Source: Chitinophaga filiformis (GTDB lineage Bacteria; Bacteroidota; Bacteroidia; Chitinophagales; Chitinophagaceae). Taken from it: DNA of 64,000 nucleotides. Below, piece after piece: positions 55,107 to 64,000 of this stretch. The position numbers and the translations under genes were made by a program. How positions within the stretch are numbered: position 1 is the stretch's first letter; each line of letters begins with the position of its first letter. The DNA is taken from assembly GCF_023100805.1 (NCBI RefSeq), contig NZ_CP095855.1:2459001-2523000 (forward strand). The letters run 5' to 3'. The notes beneath the pieces are model-generated. The model had not been told where the DNA came from. It made no database searches and saw only the letters and a list, made by a program, of their open reading frames with translations.

Positions 55107-56861
55107 ATGAGTTTAAATATAGTTGGCATCTCTGCCTTTTACCATGATTCAGCCTGTTGTATACTCCAGGACGGCGTATTGAAAGCTGCGGTGCAGGAAG
55201 AAAGGTTCAGCAGGAAAAAGAATGATCCCGATCTGCCAAAGGCAGCCTTTAACTATTGCCTGAAAGAAGCAGGCATCACCATTTCGGATATTGATTGCAT
55301 CGCCTATTATGAAGATCCGGTAAAGAAATTATCCAGGCAACTCTGGAGTGGCAGCAGGTTGATCACTGCCGATAGTATACGGAATACAGATCATGCAGCC
55401 GTAGAACGTCAGATCAGGGAACAGTTTGGATATGATGGCCCTGTCAGGTTCTATGAACATCACCTGTCGCATGCTGCCAGCAGTTATTATTATTCCGGTT
55501 ATGACCATGCCGCTATTCTCACGGTAGATGGTGTGGGAGAGTGGGCTACCACTACCTATGGCATAGGTAAAGGTGCGAAACTGGAACTGTTTGAAGAAGT
55601 TTCTTTCCCCGATTCACTGGGATTATTATACAGTACCATTACCAGTTACCTGGGCTTCAGCGTCAACAGTGGTGAGTATAAAGTAATGGGACTGGCGCCT
55701 TACGGCAAACCTTTATATGTCGATAAAATAAGGCAGCTGATCAGGAATGGTGAGGCTGGTCAGTATGAGTTGAACATGGAATACTTTGACTTCCTGAAGG
55801 GAGAGAAAATGTATAGTGAAGCTTTGCCTGCATTATTCGGTCTGGCGCCGAGGAAAAAGGAAACAGCCATACTTCCCGTGCATGAAGACATTGCTGTTAG
55901 TCTGCAGGTAGTGCTGGAAGAGATCCTGATAGAGAAAGCGCGTTACCTGTATGAAAAGACAGGAGCGGAAAATCTGTGTATGGCAGGAGGTGTAGCCCTG
56001 AACTGTGTGGCGAACGGGAAGATCCTGAAGAATAGCCCTTTTAAGCAACTCTTCGTGCAACCCGCTGCCGGAGATGCAGGGTGTGCACTGGGAGCAGCCG
56101 CATTGGCACATACTGATCTATCCGGAGAAGGAATGACCAGCCAGCTGGAACATGTTTACCTCGGACCTTCCTATGGCGCTGCAGAGATCAGAAAACTGTT
56201 GAGCGCCACTTCGCTGCGTTACACCCAGCACCCGGATGAGAACGAGTTGGTGAAACAGGTAGCACAGCGCCTGGCAGAAGGAAAGGTGATAGGCTGGTTC
56301 CATGGCAGGATGGAGTTTGGGCCGCGTTCACTGGGCGCCCGCTCAATACTGGCAGACCCCAGGGGCGCAGATATGCGCGACCGCATCAATGCTATGGTAA
56401 AAAAGCGTGAAGCATTCCGGCCTTTTGCGCCGGCGGTACTGGAATCGGCAACACCGGCACATTTCGATATAGATCATCCTTCTCCTTTTATGCTGGAAAC
56501 CTGCCAGGTGATTTCTTCCTTCGATCTGCCGGCTATCACCCATGTAGACGGATCTGCGAGGGTCCAGACTGTAAGTGAAAAGACAAATCCACGGTTTGCG
56601 GCATTACTGAAAGCTTTTGCTGATCTGACAGGCTGTCCTATCCTGCTGAACACATCTTTCAATGTGAGAGATGAACCGATAGTATGTAATCCTGAAGAAG
56701 CATTGATATGTTTCGTAACCACCGATATCGACTGCCTGATACTGGAGGACTTTATCATTGACAATGAAAACAATGATACCAGCGTATTGGAGATGATCAA
56801 CCAGAATCTCCTGGAACGTCCTTCATTTGAACTGAATCCTAATGTCTACACTTTTATCTGA
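55107..56861 (+). CDS. NodU/CmcH-type carbamoyltransferase
   Basis: 584 residues, the usual family length. N-terminal Kae1-like domain begins LNIVGISAFYHDSACCILQD and has HHLSHAASSYYYSGYDHAAI near residue 118, which binds carbamoyl-adenylate; VDGVGEWATTTYG follows. The C-terminal domain shows GWFHGRMEFGPRSLGARSIL and FNVRDEPIVC, conserved in NodU, CmcH and TobZ. These enzymes move a carbamoyl group from carbamoyl phosphate, with ATP, to a hydroxyl of a sugar, cephem or similar. It starts 21 bases behind the synthetase stop, so it probably O-carbamoylates the peptide, for instance on a Ser/Thr or hydroxylated residue. Confidence 0.93.
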   Translation: MSLNIVGISAFYHDSACCILQDGVLKAAVQEERFSRKKNDPDLPKAAFNYCLKEAGITISDIDCIAYYEDPVKKLSRQLWSGSRLITADSIRNTDHAAVERQIREQFGYDGPVRFYEHHLSHAASSYYYSGYDHAAILTVDGVGEWATTTYGIGKGAKLELFEEVSFPDSLGLLYSTITSYLGFSVNSGEYKVMGLAPYGKPLYVDKIRQLIRNGEAGQYELNMEYFDFLKGEKMYSEALPALFGLAPRKKETAILPVHEDIAVSLQVVLEEILIEKARYLYEKTGAENLCMAGGVALNCVANGKILKNSPFKQLFVQPAAGDAGCALGAAALAHTDLSGEGMTSQLEHVYLGPSYGAAEIRKLLSATSLRYTQHPDENELVKQVAQRLAEGKVIGWFHGRMEFGPRSLGARSILADPRGADMRDRINAMVKKREAFRPFAPAVLESATPAHFDIDHPSPFMLETCQVISSFDLPAITHVDGSARVQTVSEKTNPRFAALLKAFADLTGCPILLNTSFNVRDEPIVCNPEEALICFVTTDIDCLILEDFIIDNENNDTSVLEMINQNLLERPSFELNPNVYTFI

Positions 56862-56882
56862 TCTTAATTAAAAAAGAGGATT

Positions 56883-58970
56883 ATGTCTGTACGACCATCA
56901 TCAGCACTGAGAGAAAAAGCAGACGCCCTGGCAGTATTACTGAGCAGCGGGCAGTCGTCCACTATAGCAGTCAATACCCTGTTCGAAGAATTGGGTATTA
57001 GCAATGAACAGATTGCAGATACATCATTACCAGCATTCACCGCAACAGGGCATATCGGCATTTACAAACCGGAAGAGGTAGATGGCGAAATTGTGTATAG
57101 CCGGGATGTAGCCAGGAAAGCCCGCTGGACATATTTTGCAGACATCCCCACGATCCCGGCTAAAGGACAACGCAAAAGGGTGCTGCTGCTGGGCGAATCT
57201 GTTGCCCGTGGCTTTCTGCTGGACCCTGGTTTTACACCTGCACAGGTGCTGGGTACTTTATTGAATGGCAATGCCGATAAAGATGAATTCGAAGTAATAG
57301 ACCTGGCGGAAACCAACCTGGGTATGGCGGGGCTGAAAGAACGTTATCGCGAAGCGCTCGACCTGGAGCCCGATATGGTATTGTTCCTGGCCGGTAATAA
57401 CTGGCGGGATGACCTGGTGAATATGATACTGACTGATAAAACATATTTGTCCCGCGTAAGAGAAGCGTTAGTGGTAAACCAGGATATCGGCAGTGCGAGA
57501 ATGATACTGGAAGAATTGTTTGCTAAACTGGTACAGGACTTCCTGGCGTACGTACGAACAGTAGGAGGGCCTGCATTGCCGGTAATATTTGCGATACCGG
57601 AATTCAATCTGCTGGATTGCAGAAGTACACCGGGAGAGCGCTTTATATCGAGGCTGCCGGATAATGGCATTGCCGGCTGGATAGCCGCGAGAGACCAGGC
57701 GGAGCTGGCCTTAAAAGCTAAAGATGCACAGGACGCTATTGCGCAGGCCGGCACGATGATAGCGTTAGACCCCAGTCATCCTTACGGATATGAATTGCTG
57801 GCCGACGCGCACCTGTTATTGCAGGAATACGACAAAGCCCGCGTTTACCTTGAAACGGCGAGAGACACCGCCCTGTTCTGCCGCACAAATAGTAAGCCGC
57901 GTATGTTCAACATTACAAGGCAGACCATCTTGCGGGAAGCGGCAGGGCACAATATAGATGTAGTAGACATTCCGGAAGTATTCAGCCGTCACCTGGACGG
58001 AAGAATACCCGGCAGGGACCTGTTCCTGGACTATTGCCACTTTACTGCCGAAGGTATACAGGTAGCCATGCAGGCCGTAGCCGACAGGATCCTCGCGCTT
58101 TCAGGTAATAAGGCGAATGGTAAAGTGCCAGCAGCCAGCATCAGGCCCGACCAGGAAGTACATGCCATGGCGCACCTGTTTGCCGCCATTCATAATGCAC
58201 ATTGGGGCCAGCAGTATGGGATATTGTATCATCACTGCGTAAAGGCGCTGCAATATTCAAAAGAGATTGCCCGCACCATGATCTACTACTGTGATATGAT
58301 GAGCCGCAGCGCTTCCAATAATCTCTGCAAAACACTGGAAATACTGGTAACAGGAAACACCCGCCTGGACAGGTATGTACACGCGCTGCTGCATCCCCGT
58401 GGGGGCAAGACCATGGAAATAGACCTGGTGAATGCAATGGTGGCCGCCTTACAGACTGCAGGTGTTAATCTCAGTAAGTATGTGGATGACCTGAGAAATA
58501 AGGAACATGGCGTGGCTATGCAGGCAGTGAACCTGCTGGAGGCATTCTACCACGCTACTTCATACGATGAATACCAGGGAACGAAAGCAGCCTTCTATCA
58601 GTCCCGGGATGCACAATCTGTCTTCTTCCTGGTAGCTGCCAAAGACGAGCCGGTATTCTTTGATATCTCGCTCCGTGTGCCCGGATTAACGGAGGAGGGT
58701 AAGATCACCGTGCTATTAAATGGCATACAGGTAAGTGAAGTACAGGTATCAGGGAAATGGACCCGTCATTCACTGACGGTACCTGCAGATATCTGTACAA
58801 ACGGTATCAATACCGTCACCATCTGCTGGCCGGTGCCGGAGCAGCTGGCGGCTGCGGAACAACGGGCCACAGCAGACGAGGCTATCCTGGACGCAGCTTT
58901 CTATGTATTTGGTGAGATCGTAACGTTTACGGCTACAAGCAATACAGCTACTCATTTCGAGCTCAATTAA
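56883..58970 (+). CDS. SGNH hydrolase-like protein with TPR segment
   Basis: 695 residues. An SGNH/GDSL core is recognisable: block I GESVARG with Ser106, block III LFLAGNN at 167-173, and block V DYCHFT with D383 and H386. Between blocks III and V a TPR-like helical insert (about 270-335, ALKAKDAQDAIAQAGTMIAL and YELLADAHLLLQEYDKARVY) interrupts the fold. The end (about 600-695) is a beta-rich domain (FFDISLRVPGLTEEGKITVL) resembling carbohydrate-binding folds. There is no signal peptide, so it acts in the cytosol on the peptide or its intermediate, possibly as an acyltransferase or esterase. It lies between the carbamoyltransferase (21 bases) and asnB (9 bases). Confidence 0.7.
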   Translation: MSVRPSSALREKADALAVLLSSGQSSTIAVNTLFEELGISNEQIADTSLPAFTATGHIGIYKPEEVDGEIVYSRDVARKARWTYFADIPTIPAKGQRKRVLLLGESVARGFLLDPGFTPAQVLGTLLNGNADKDEFEVIDLAETNLGMAGLKERYREALDLEPDMVLFLAGNNWRDDLVNMILTDKTYLSRVREALVVNQDIGSARMILEELFAKLVQDFLAYVRTVGGPALPVIFAIPEFNLLDCRSTPGERFISRLPDNGIAGWIAARDQAELALKAKDAQDAIAQAGTMIALDPSHPYGYELLADAHLLLQEYDKARVYLETARDTALFCRTNSKPRMFNITRQTILREAAGHNIDVVDIPEVFSRHLDGRIPGRDLFLDYCHFTAEGIQVAMQAVADRILALSGNKANGKVPAASIRPDQEVHAMAHLFAAIHNAHWGQQYGILYHHCVKALQYSKEIARTMIYYCDMMSRSASNNLCKTLEILVTGNTRLDRYVHALLHPRGGKTMEIDLVNAMVAALQTAGVNLSKYVDDLRNKEHGVAMQAVNLLEAFYHATSYDEYQGTKAAFYQSRDAQSVFFLVAAKDEPVFFDISLRVPGLTEEGKITVLLNGIQVSEVQVSGKWTRHSLTVPADICTNGINTVTICWPVPEQLAAAEQRATADEAILDAAFYVFGEIVTFTATSNTATHFELN

Positions 58971-58979
58971 ACTATTCTT

Positions 58980-60857
58980 ATGTGCGGTATAACCGGGATC
59001 ATTTACAATAACAGGCAGCAGACCGTTGATGAGCATATATTAAGACGGATGGCAGGAAAGATGGAACATCGCGGACCAGACGATGCCACCAGTTATACAG
59101 ACGGGCATGTCGGCTTTGGCTTCCGCCGTCTCAGTATTATAGACCTCGCACACGGGCAACAGCCTTTCTTCAGTGCAGACGAAAGCATCGTGATGATCTG
59201 CAATGGGGAGATCTATAACTACAAAGCCTTAAGGGCTGACCTGCAGGCCAGGGGGCATATATTCCGTTCTGCATGCGATGTAGAGGTGATCCTTCACCTG
59301 TACCGCGAATATGGAACCGGATTCCTGAATATGCTGAACGGGCAGTTTGCATTTGCCCTGTATGATAAGAATAAACAGACACTATTCTTTGCGAGGGACC
59401 ATTTCGGTATTTGTCCCTTGTTCTATAGTCAGCAGGAACACGTGTTCCTGTTCGGATCCGAAATGAAAGCGCTGCTGGAATTCCCCGGTATGCCCAGGGA
59501 TGTGGACCTCGGCGGGCTTGACCAGGTATTTTCTTTCCCGGCCAATATAGCGCCTGTCACCATGTTCAAACACATACGAAGCCTGCAGCCGGGATACTAT
59601 GGTTTGTACAGCAATGGTAAGCTGGAGCTACATGAGTACTGGGACCTGGAATACCCCGAAGAAGCGCATATCTCTGAAGAGAGAACGGAATCTTATTACA
59701 TAGAACAGCTGGATGAGTTGTTACAGCAATCTGTCAGGTACCGTATGCATGCCGATGTGCCGGTTGGTTTTTACCTGAGCGGAGGTCTTGATTCGTCTAT
59801 TATCGGCGCTACCATGCGCAGCCTGAAGAACGGCAGGGACTTCAGTTCTTTTTCCATTTGTTTTTCCGGCTCGCCCGACAATAAGGAGATCAATGAACAG
59901 CGCTATCAGCGGCTCATGAGTGAGCACATCGGCTCCATGCATCACGAGGTGGAGTTCAACTGGAAAGACCTGGACAATAAGTTGAAACAGGTGGTATACT
60001 TTTCCGAAGCGCCACTGAAAGAAACCTATAATGTTTGTTCGCTGGCATTGTCCGGAAAAGCAAAGGACCAGCAGATCAAAGTGATCCTGTCAGGAGAAGG
60101 GGCTGATGAACTGTTTGGCGGATATGCAGGTTATAAGTTTGACTACCAGCGTGCGAAGAACGGCGTTGTAAAAGACCTGGACTACCTGATGGAAGACCAG
60201 GTAAGAAAAACCTTGTGGGGGAATGAAGACTTCATCTACGAGAAGAATGAATATGAATTTAAAAGCACCAAAGAAGCGCTTTATTCCGCAGGCGTTAATG
60301 ATGTGTACAGCCAGTTTGATTGCCTCCGCCGGCCTGCGGTAGCACATAAGCGTTTACAGAACAGGCATATTTTCCACCAGCGTTCTTATGTAGACTTTAA
60401 ACTCAGACTGGCGGGGCACCTCATCGCTGATCATGGCGACAGGATGACGCTGGCCAATAACGTAGAAGGGCGTTATCCCTTCCTGGACGTACCACTGGTA
60501 GAATTTGTGCGGCAGATACCTCCGGGGCTGATGCTGAAGAATATGAAGGAGAAGTATATTCTCAAACGACTGGCAGATAAATATGTGCCAAGGGAAATTA
60601 TCGACCGTGAGAAGTTTGGGTTTGTGGCGCCTGGTAGTCCGCAGTTACTGAAGAATAACAATGAATGGGTGAACGACCTGTTGTCTTACGACTACATCAA
60701 AAGAAGAGGATATTTCAACCCCGATACGGTAGAAAGGTTGAAGGCCATGTATACGCATAAGGACTTTATCCTTACCCCGCCTTATGATATGGACCTGCTC
60801 ATCATCATACTAACGTTCAACATATTCTCGGAGGTCTTTGAAGTGCCTTCTTTATAG
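58980..60857 (+). CDS. asnB: glutamine-hydrolysing asparagine synthetase
   Basis: 625 residues. Cys2 of MCGITGIIYN is the glutaminase nucleophile; HRGPDDATSY and GFRRLSIIDL are the amidotransferase core. The synthetase half has the ATP loop SGGLDSS near residue 269 and LSGEGADELFGGYAGY. It makes asparagine, or amidates a carboxylate, from aspartate, ATP and glutamine. Inside a peptide synthetase operon such proteins supply Asn or amidate a carboxyl group of the product; it could also be a lactam-forming relative, but the length and motifs are those of normal AsnB. It begins 9 bases behind the SGNH gene. Confidence 0.92.
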   Translation: MCGITGIIYNNRQQTVDEHILRRMAGKMEHRGPDDATSYTDGHVGFGFRRLSIIDLAHGQQPFFSADESIVMICNGEIYNYKALRADLQARGHIFRSACDVEVILHLYREYGTGFLNMLNGQFAFALYDKNKQTLFFARDHFGICPLFYSQQEHVFLFGSEMKALLEFPGMPRDVDLGGLDQVFSFPANIAPVTMFKHIRSLQPGYYGLYSNGKLELHEYWDLEYPEEAHISEERTESYYIEQLDELLQQSVRYRMHADVPVGFYLSGGLDSSIIGATMRSLKNGRDFSSFSICFSGSPDNKEINEQRYQRLMSEHIGSMHHEVEFNWKDLDNKLKQVVYFSEAPLKETYNVCSLALSGKAKDQQIKVILSGEGADELFGGYAGYKFDYQRAKNGVVKDLDYLMEDQVRKTLWGNEDFIYEKNEYEFKSTKEALYSAGVNDVYSQFDCLRRPAVAHKRLQNRHIFHQRSYVDFKLRLAGHLIADHGDRMTLANNVEGRYPFLDVPLVEFVRQIPPGLMLKNMKEKYILKRLADKYVPREIIDREKFGFVAPGSPQLLKNNNEWVNDLLSYDYIKRRGYFNPDTVERLKAMYTHKDFILTPPYDMDLLIIILTFNIFSEVFEVPSL

Positions 60858-60879
60858 AATCTCTATTAAAACTATTCTT

Positions 60880-62532
60880 ATGGGTTTTCTCGATACACTG
60901 ATAAAGAAATCGAAACAAGCGATCGGGTATGTGGTGGTGTTGGGCGTGTTTAATAGTTTGCTGAACGGAGGTTTGCTGATCTTTATCAACAGCACTATTG
61001 CAGGTAAGCCATTTCCTGTATTCCCTCAATACAACTGGCTGATCTTTATTGTAATTGTAACAGCCTCACTGGTCTGTTCAAGGTATTTTCAGGCTTACAT
61101 GATCCGGCTGACCAACAACATATTGTTTGACTTCGAGCTCACGATACTCACCAAACTGCGTCATGCCTCCTATGAAGATTTTGAATCGCTGGGCAATGAG
61201 AAGGTATATACAGCCATCAACGATACAAAGGTACTGGCACATGCACCGGAAGTATTTATGAATGCGTTCAATGCCTTCGTAGTGATCCTTTGCTGCTTCG
61301 GGTACCTGTTCTGGATAGCCCCCTTGGGAGCTGCATTTGTGTTGCTGGTGATGGCGGCATTGCTGGTGTTCTATATTGTGCGCAACAAGGCGATTGAAGC
61401 CGACCTGAACAGGCAGCGCGATTTACAGAATGTGTACTATAAACACCTGGAAGACCTGCTGCATGGCTTTAAGGAGCTGAAGATGAGCATTGTCAGGAAT
61501 CTTTCCATATTCGACAATTTCCTGATAAAGAACAGGGAAGCAGGGAGGAACATATCCATAGGTACTTCCGTCAAGTACATGGATAATGAGCTGATAGGTA
61601 GCTATAGCTGGTATATTGTAATGGGTATTACCATGTTTGTACTGCCTGTTATGTTCCACCTGGACATTGCAAAAACATCTGCATTTCTGATCACTATTTT
61701 GTATCTTATAGGACCGATTGCCATTATATTAACCCTGGTGCCTACATATACCGCAGTTAAGATATCTGTGCAGCGACTGAACGTATTTGACAGTATGCTG
61801 GATGCCCTTGACAGCCATACTGCTGCTACTGTTAACCTGGCGGAGGAGCCGTTCGACAGCATACGTTTTGAAGGTGTAAGCTACCGTTACGATAAGGGAA
61901 AGGAACAGGGATTTCACCTGGAGCCTTTTGATCTTGCCATTCAGCGGGGAGAGATCGTGTTTGTAACAGGTGGGAACGGCAGTGGCAAGAGCACATTTGG
62001 TTATTTACTGTCAGGGCTTTACAGGCCTTATTCAGGCAAGATCTATCTGAACGATCGTGAGATCAGCGATAAGAATTATGTAAATTACAGTGACAGCATG
62101 AGCGCTGTGTTTACCACCAATTATTTATTCAATGACAACTATGATGGCTTTGAGTTAACCGCCGCCAATGAACAGTTGTCGGAGTATATAGAGCTGATGG
62201 ATATGGGAAAGATCCTGAAGCTGGACGGAGAGCAGAAGACCCTGGGTAAGAAATATTCCAAAGGGCAACAGAAACGGCTTGCACTTATTTACGCCCTGTT
62301 GGAAAATAAGGAAGTGATCGTATTGGATGAATGGGCGGCGGAACAGGACCCCCGTTTCAGGAGATACTTTTACCAGCAGGTATTACCGCTGCTGAAAGAA
62401 AAGGGAAAGACCATCATTGCCATTACCCACGATGATGATTATTATGATTGTGCCACGCGCATCATCAAGTTTAACTACGGAAAAATTGTAAGTGATAGCC
62501 CGGTATATGCCGGTAAGGTAGTCGAAAATTAA
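60880..62532 (+). CDS. cyclic-peptide-type ABC exporter (SyrD/PvdE family)
   Basis: About 550 residues: six membrane helices (about 10-320) fused to one ATPase domain. Walker A GGNGSGKST is near residue 365, the signature is YSKGQQKRLALIYALL, and Walker B VIVLDEWAAEQDPRFRRYFY is typical of the PvdE/SyrD group, which exports siderophores and lipopeptides. I chose the ATG at 60880 because the longer start at 60838 overlaps asnB and adds a non-family stretch. It presumably carries the mature or carrier-free peptide across the inner membrane. Confidence 0.92.
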   Translation: MGFLDTLIKKSKQAIGYVVVLGVFNSLLNGGLLIFINSTIAGKPFPVFPQYNWLIFIVIVTASLVCSRYFQAYMIRLTNNILFDFELTILTKLRHASYEDFESLGNEKVYTAINDTKVLAHAPEVFMNAFNAFVVILCCFGYLFWIAPLGAAFVLLVMAALLVFYIVRNKAIEADLNRQRDLQNVYYKHLEDLLHGFKELKMSIVRNLSIFDNFLIKNREAGRNISIGTSVKYMDNELIGSYSWYIVMGITMFVLPVMFHLDIAKTSAFLITILYLIGPIAIILTLVPTYTAVKISVQRLNVFDSMLDALDSHTAATVNLAEEPFDSIRFEGVSYRYDKGKEQGFHLEPFDLAIQRGEIVFVTGGNGSGKSTFGYLLSGLYRPYSGKIYLNDREISDKNYVNYSDSMSAVFTTNYLFNDNYDGFELTAANEQLSEYIELMDMGKILKLDGEQKTLGKKYSKGQQKRLALIYALLENKEVIVLDEWAAEQDPRFRRYFYQQVLPLLKEKGKTIIAITHDDDYYDCATRIIKFNYGKIVSDSPVYAGKVVEN

Positions 62533-62541
62533 GCCTTCAAG

Positions 62542-63261
62542 ATGGTAAATGTTAATCTGTTTTGTATCCCTTTTGCAGGTGGCAACCGCTATTCATTCCT
62601 GCCGCTGGAGAAGGCAATAGGGAGTTCCCTGACTACCATTCCGCTGGATTACCCGGGAAGGGGCACCCGCTATGGTGAGCCTTTGTTGAAGCGACTGGAT
62701 CTCTTGTGTGAGGACCTTTTCAGGCAGGTAAGGGCGAAGCTGCAGGAACCATATGCCATATATGGCCATAGTATGGGCGGCTTGCTGACCTATCTTTTAA
62801 CGAAGAAGATAAGGGATGCGCAACTGCCATTGCCGGTACACCTGTTTATCAGCGGTAGCCGGGCACCTTCCATGAGAAGGGATATGCCGGATTATCACAA
62901 GTTACCCAGGCCGCAGTTCATAGAGCAGTTACGTTCGCTGGGTGGTACAACCGATGAAATATTGAACAGCAGTGAAATACTGGAATTGTACGAACCTATA
63001 CTCCGTGCAGATTTTGAAGCGGTGGAGACTTATGAGTATACCCCTTGTGAGCCATTCCATATACCCCTTACTGTTTTCAACGGCTTGTCAGACAGGATCA
63101 GCCGTGAACAGGCGGAGGCCTGGCAAAGGGAGACAATGCTTCCTATTGTGCTCCGCGAATATCCGGGTGATCATTTCTTCATTCTCGAACACACCACTGC
63201 AATAGCCAGCCTGATCGTGCGGAACGTTTATGCTGGATTTTCCTTAAAAAACACCATATAA
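62542..63261 (+). CDS. type II thioesterase
   Basis: 239 residues of the alpha/beta hydrolase fold: FCIPFAGGNRYSF, DYPGRGTRYGEPL, nucleophile Ser77 in YGHSMGG, FNGLSDRIS with D184 and GDHFFI with H211. Free-standing type II thioesterases remove wrong or stalled groups from the carrier domains of synthetases. Since the giant synthetase has no thioesterase domain, this protein may also take part in product release. It lies 9 bases behind the exporter gene. Confidence 0.95.
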   Translation: MVNVNLFCIPFAGGNRYSFLPLEKAIGSSLTTIPLDYPGRGTRYGEPLLKRLDLLCEDLFRQVRAKLQEPYAIYGHSMGGLLTYLLTKKIRDAQLPLPVHLFISGSRAPSMRRDMPDYHKLPRPQFIEQLRSLGGTTDEILNSSEILELYEPILRADFEAVETYEYTPCEPFHIPLTVFNGLSDRISREQAEAWQRETMLPIVLREYPGDHFFILEHTTAIASLIVRNVYAGFSLKNTI

Positions 63262-63263
63262 TT

Positions 63264-63854
63264 ATGCGTTATCTAAGTATTCTTCTTTTGCTCCTCATGG
63301 GCTTTTTCTCAGCCGAAGCCCAGGTAAACGCCAATGGCCAGATCAACATTAAAAAAGGCGATGTGCTGAAATATGCCGCCAAAGGGCCGGACGGCAGTAT
63401 CATAGATTTCCTGATCACTGTGTTGTACAAGGATAAGACTGGCGTCGGTTTCCAGTATAAGGTCATCAATGGAAAGAAGACCATTCAGGGGAAATGCCTG
63501 GTAACACCGGAAGGTACAAAAGACGGAAGCAGCCTTAACTGGGACAACCTGAATCCCGGTGAGGAAAGGCATGTGAAGAAAGACCAGACATTGTTCTTCT
63601 ATTCCCAGAAGTTCTATAAAGAGCTGGTGAAAAATAAGAAGGCGGTATATGGCGGCACCACCTATGTACTGAAACCTGCACCGGCGGCTTCGCAGATCAA
63701 GGTCAACAACAAAAAGGTGAAATCCCTTTATGTAACCAGCCAGGATGGTAAGGAAGCCTTCTGGATACTGGATAACCCCGATTTTCCATTGTTACTTAAT
63801 TCAGCCGGAAACCAGCAGGGCCCCGATATGCTGCTGGTGAACGTAGGCAAATAA
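63264..63854 (+). CDS. secreted protein of unknown function
   Basis: 196 residues. Signal peptide (MRYLSILLLLLMGFFSAEAQ, cleavage after about residue 20). The mature part (VNANGQINIKKGDVLKYAAK, DFLITVLYKDKTGVGFQYKV) is a mainly beta, lysine-rich periplasmic protein of a kind frequent in Bacteroidota. It starts two bases behind the thioesterase stop, so it belongs to the operon. I do not recognise a named family or role. Confidence 0.6.
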   Translation: MRYLSILLLLLMGFFSAEAQVNANGQINIKKGDVLKYAAKGPDGSIIDFLITVLYKDKTGVGFQYKVINGKKTIQGKCLVTPEGTKDGSSLNWDNLNPGEERHVKKDQTLFFYSQKFYKELVKNKKAVYGGTTYVLKPAPAASQIKVNNKKVKSLYVTSQDGKEAFWILDNPDFPLLLNSAGNQQGPDMLLVNVGK

Positions 63855-63877
63855 AAAAGGAAACTCCATTTGTGTTC

Positions 63878-64000
63878 ATGATACAGGAGCGTTGTAATTC
63901 TCTGGTTGATATACTTCAGCAGGCTGCGGAGGGTACCAGCGGTATCACCTTTATTCTGGCTTCAGATAAGGAACGGTGCCTGTGCTACGATGAGCTGCGG
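63878..64000 (+). CDS. start of another adenylation-domain protein (NRPS or fatty acyl-AMP ligase), partial
   Basis: The ATG at 63878 opens a frame that runs off the window. The 41 visible residues, beginning MIQERCNSLVDILQQAAEG and ending YDELR, fit the N-terminus of adenylate-forming domains (leading helix, then A-x-T-S-G-I-T-F-I...L-x-Y-x-E-L), most like the mixed NRPS/fatty acyl-AMP ligase kind. It starts 23 bases behind the secreted-protein gene. If it carries A-T, the C5 domain of the giant synthetase could pass its chain to it. Confidence 0.6.
   Translation, partial: MIQERCNSLVDILQQAAEGTSGITFILASDKERCLCYDELR

Noticed and set aside
58980..60857. Beta-lactam synthetase instead of asparagine synthetase
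   Set aside because: The glutaminase Cys2 and the full AsnB motif set are intact; beta-lactam synthetases have lost Cys2.
1..64000. CRISPR array, tRNA or rRNA genes
   Set aside because: I saw no regularly spaced direct repeats, and apart from tmRNA no tRNA- or rRNA-like sequence.

Overview
The window looks like a chromosome segment of a Bacteroidota bacterium, most likely a Chitinophaga-like member of the Chitinophagaceae. The evidence is the -7 promoter motif TAnnTTTG in front of several genes, TonB-dependent receptors with DUF4249 partners, LytTR two-component systems, a UpxY-type NusG paralog, start codons without Shine-Dalgarno sequences, and a tmRNA whose tag reads AGESNYAMAA. No database search was run; names rest on motifs and family knowledge.

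Region 1 (1-3700) is core genome: the 3' end of dxr, rseP with a terminator, and ssrA (tmRNA) with its own promoter and terminator. Directly behind ssrA lies the frameshifted tail of what looks like a serine recombinase. Region 2 (3700-13650) is mixed: a divergent HxlR-regulated oxidoreductase/DUF2147 locus with two palindromic operators, a broken end of a type I restriction methylase, a LytTR regulator/kinase pair, a TonB receptor/DUF4249/PAP2 group, and a SAM methyltransferase.

Region 3 (13877-29505) is one long leftward gene set that reads as a RiPP (ribosomally made, modified peptide) locus. It holds a 70-residue precursor with a Gly-Gly site and an 18-residue tail carrying F-G-Q, H-I-S and W-L-R triplets. 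With it are two FxsB-like radical SAM/SPASM maturases, two paralogous proteins with an HxD...H pattern like Fe(II)/2-oxoglutarate oxygenases, and three glycosyltransferase-like proteins. A C39-peptidase ABC exporter with its HlyD partner, an outer-membrane receptor, a small protein resembling the N-terminus of ADP-ribosyltransferase folds, and a LytTR regulator complete it. I infer a cyclophane-type peptide that may also be hydroxylated and glycosylated. Just upstream is an 86-nt near-perfect hairpin.

Region 4 (30000-35340) holds a lipoprotein hydrolase, two AraC regulators, an SDR, DUF1330 and DinB proteins, and an MFS fragment. Region 5 (35565-64000, continuing past the end) is a nonribosomal peptide locus. 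A UpxY/NusG-like antiterminator and an FtsX-type permease precede a 5283-residue synthetase with the order A-T-(C-A-T)x4-C. Behind it come a carbamoyltransferase, an SGNH/TPR protein, an asparagine synthetase, a cyclic-peptide-type ABC exporter, a free thioesterase, a secreted protein and the start of another adenylating enzyme. Because the giant protein starts with A and ends with C, the assembly line probably continues on the next protein.
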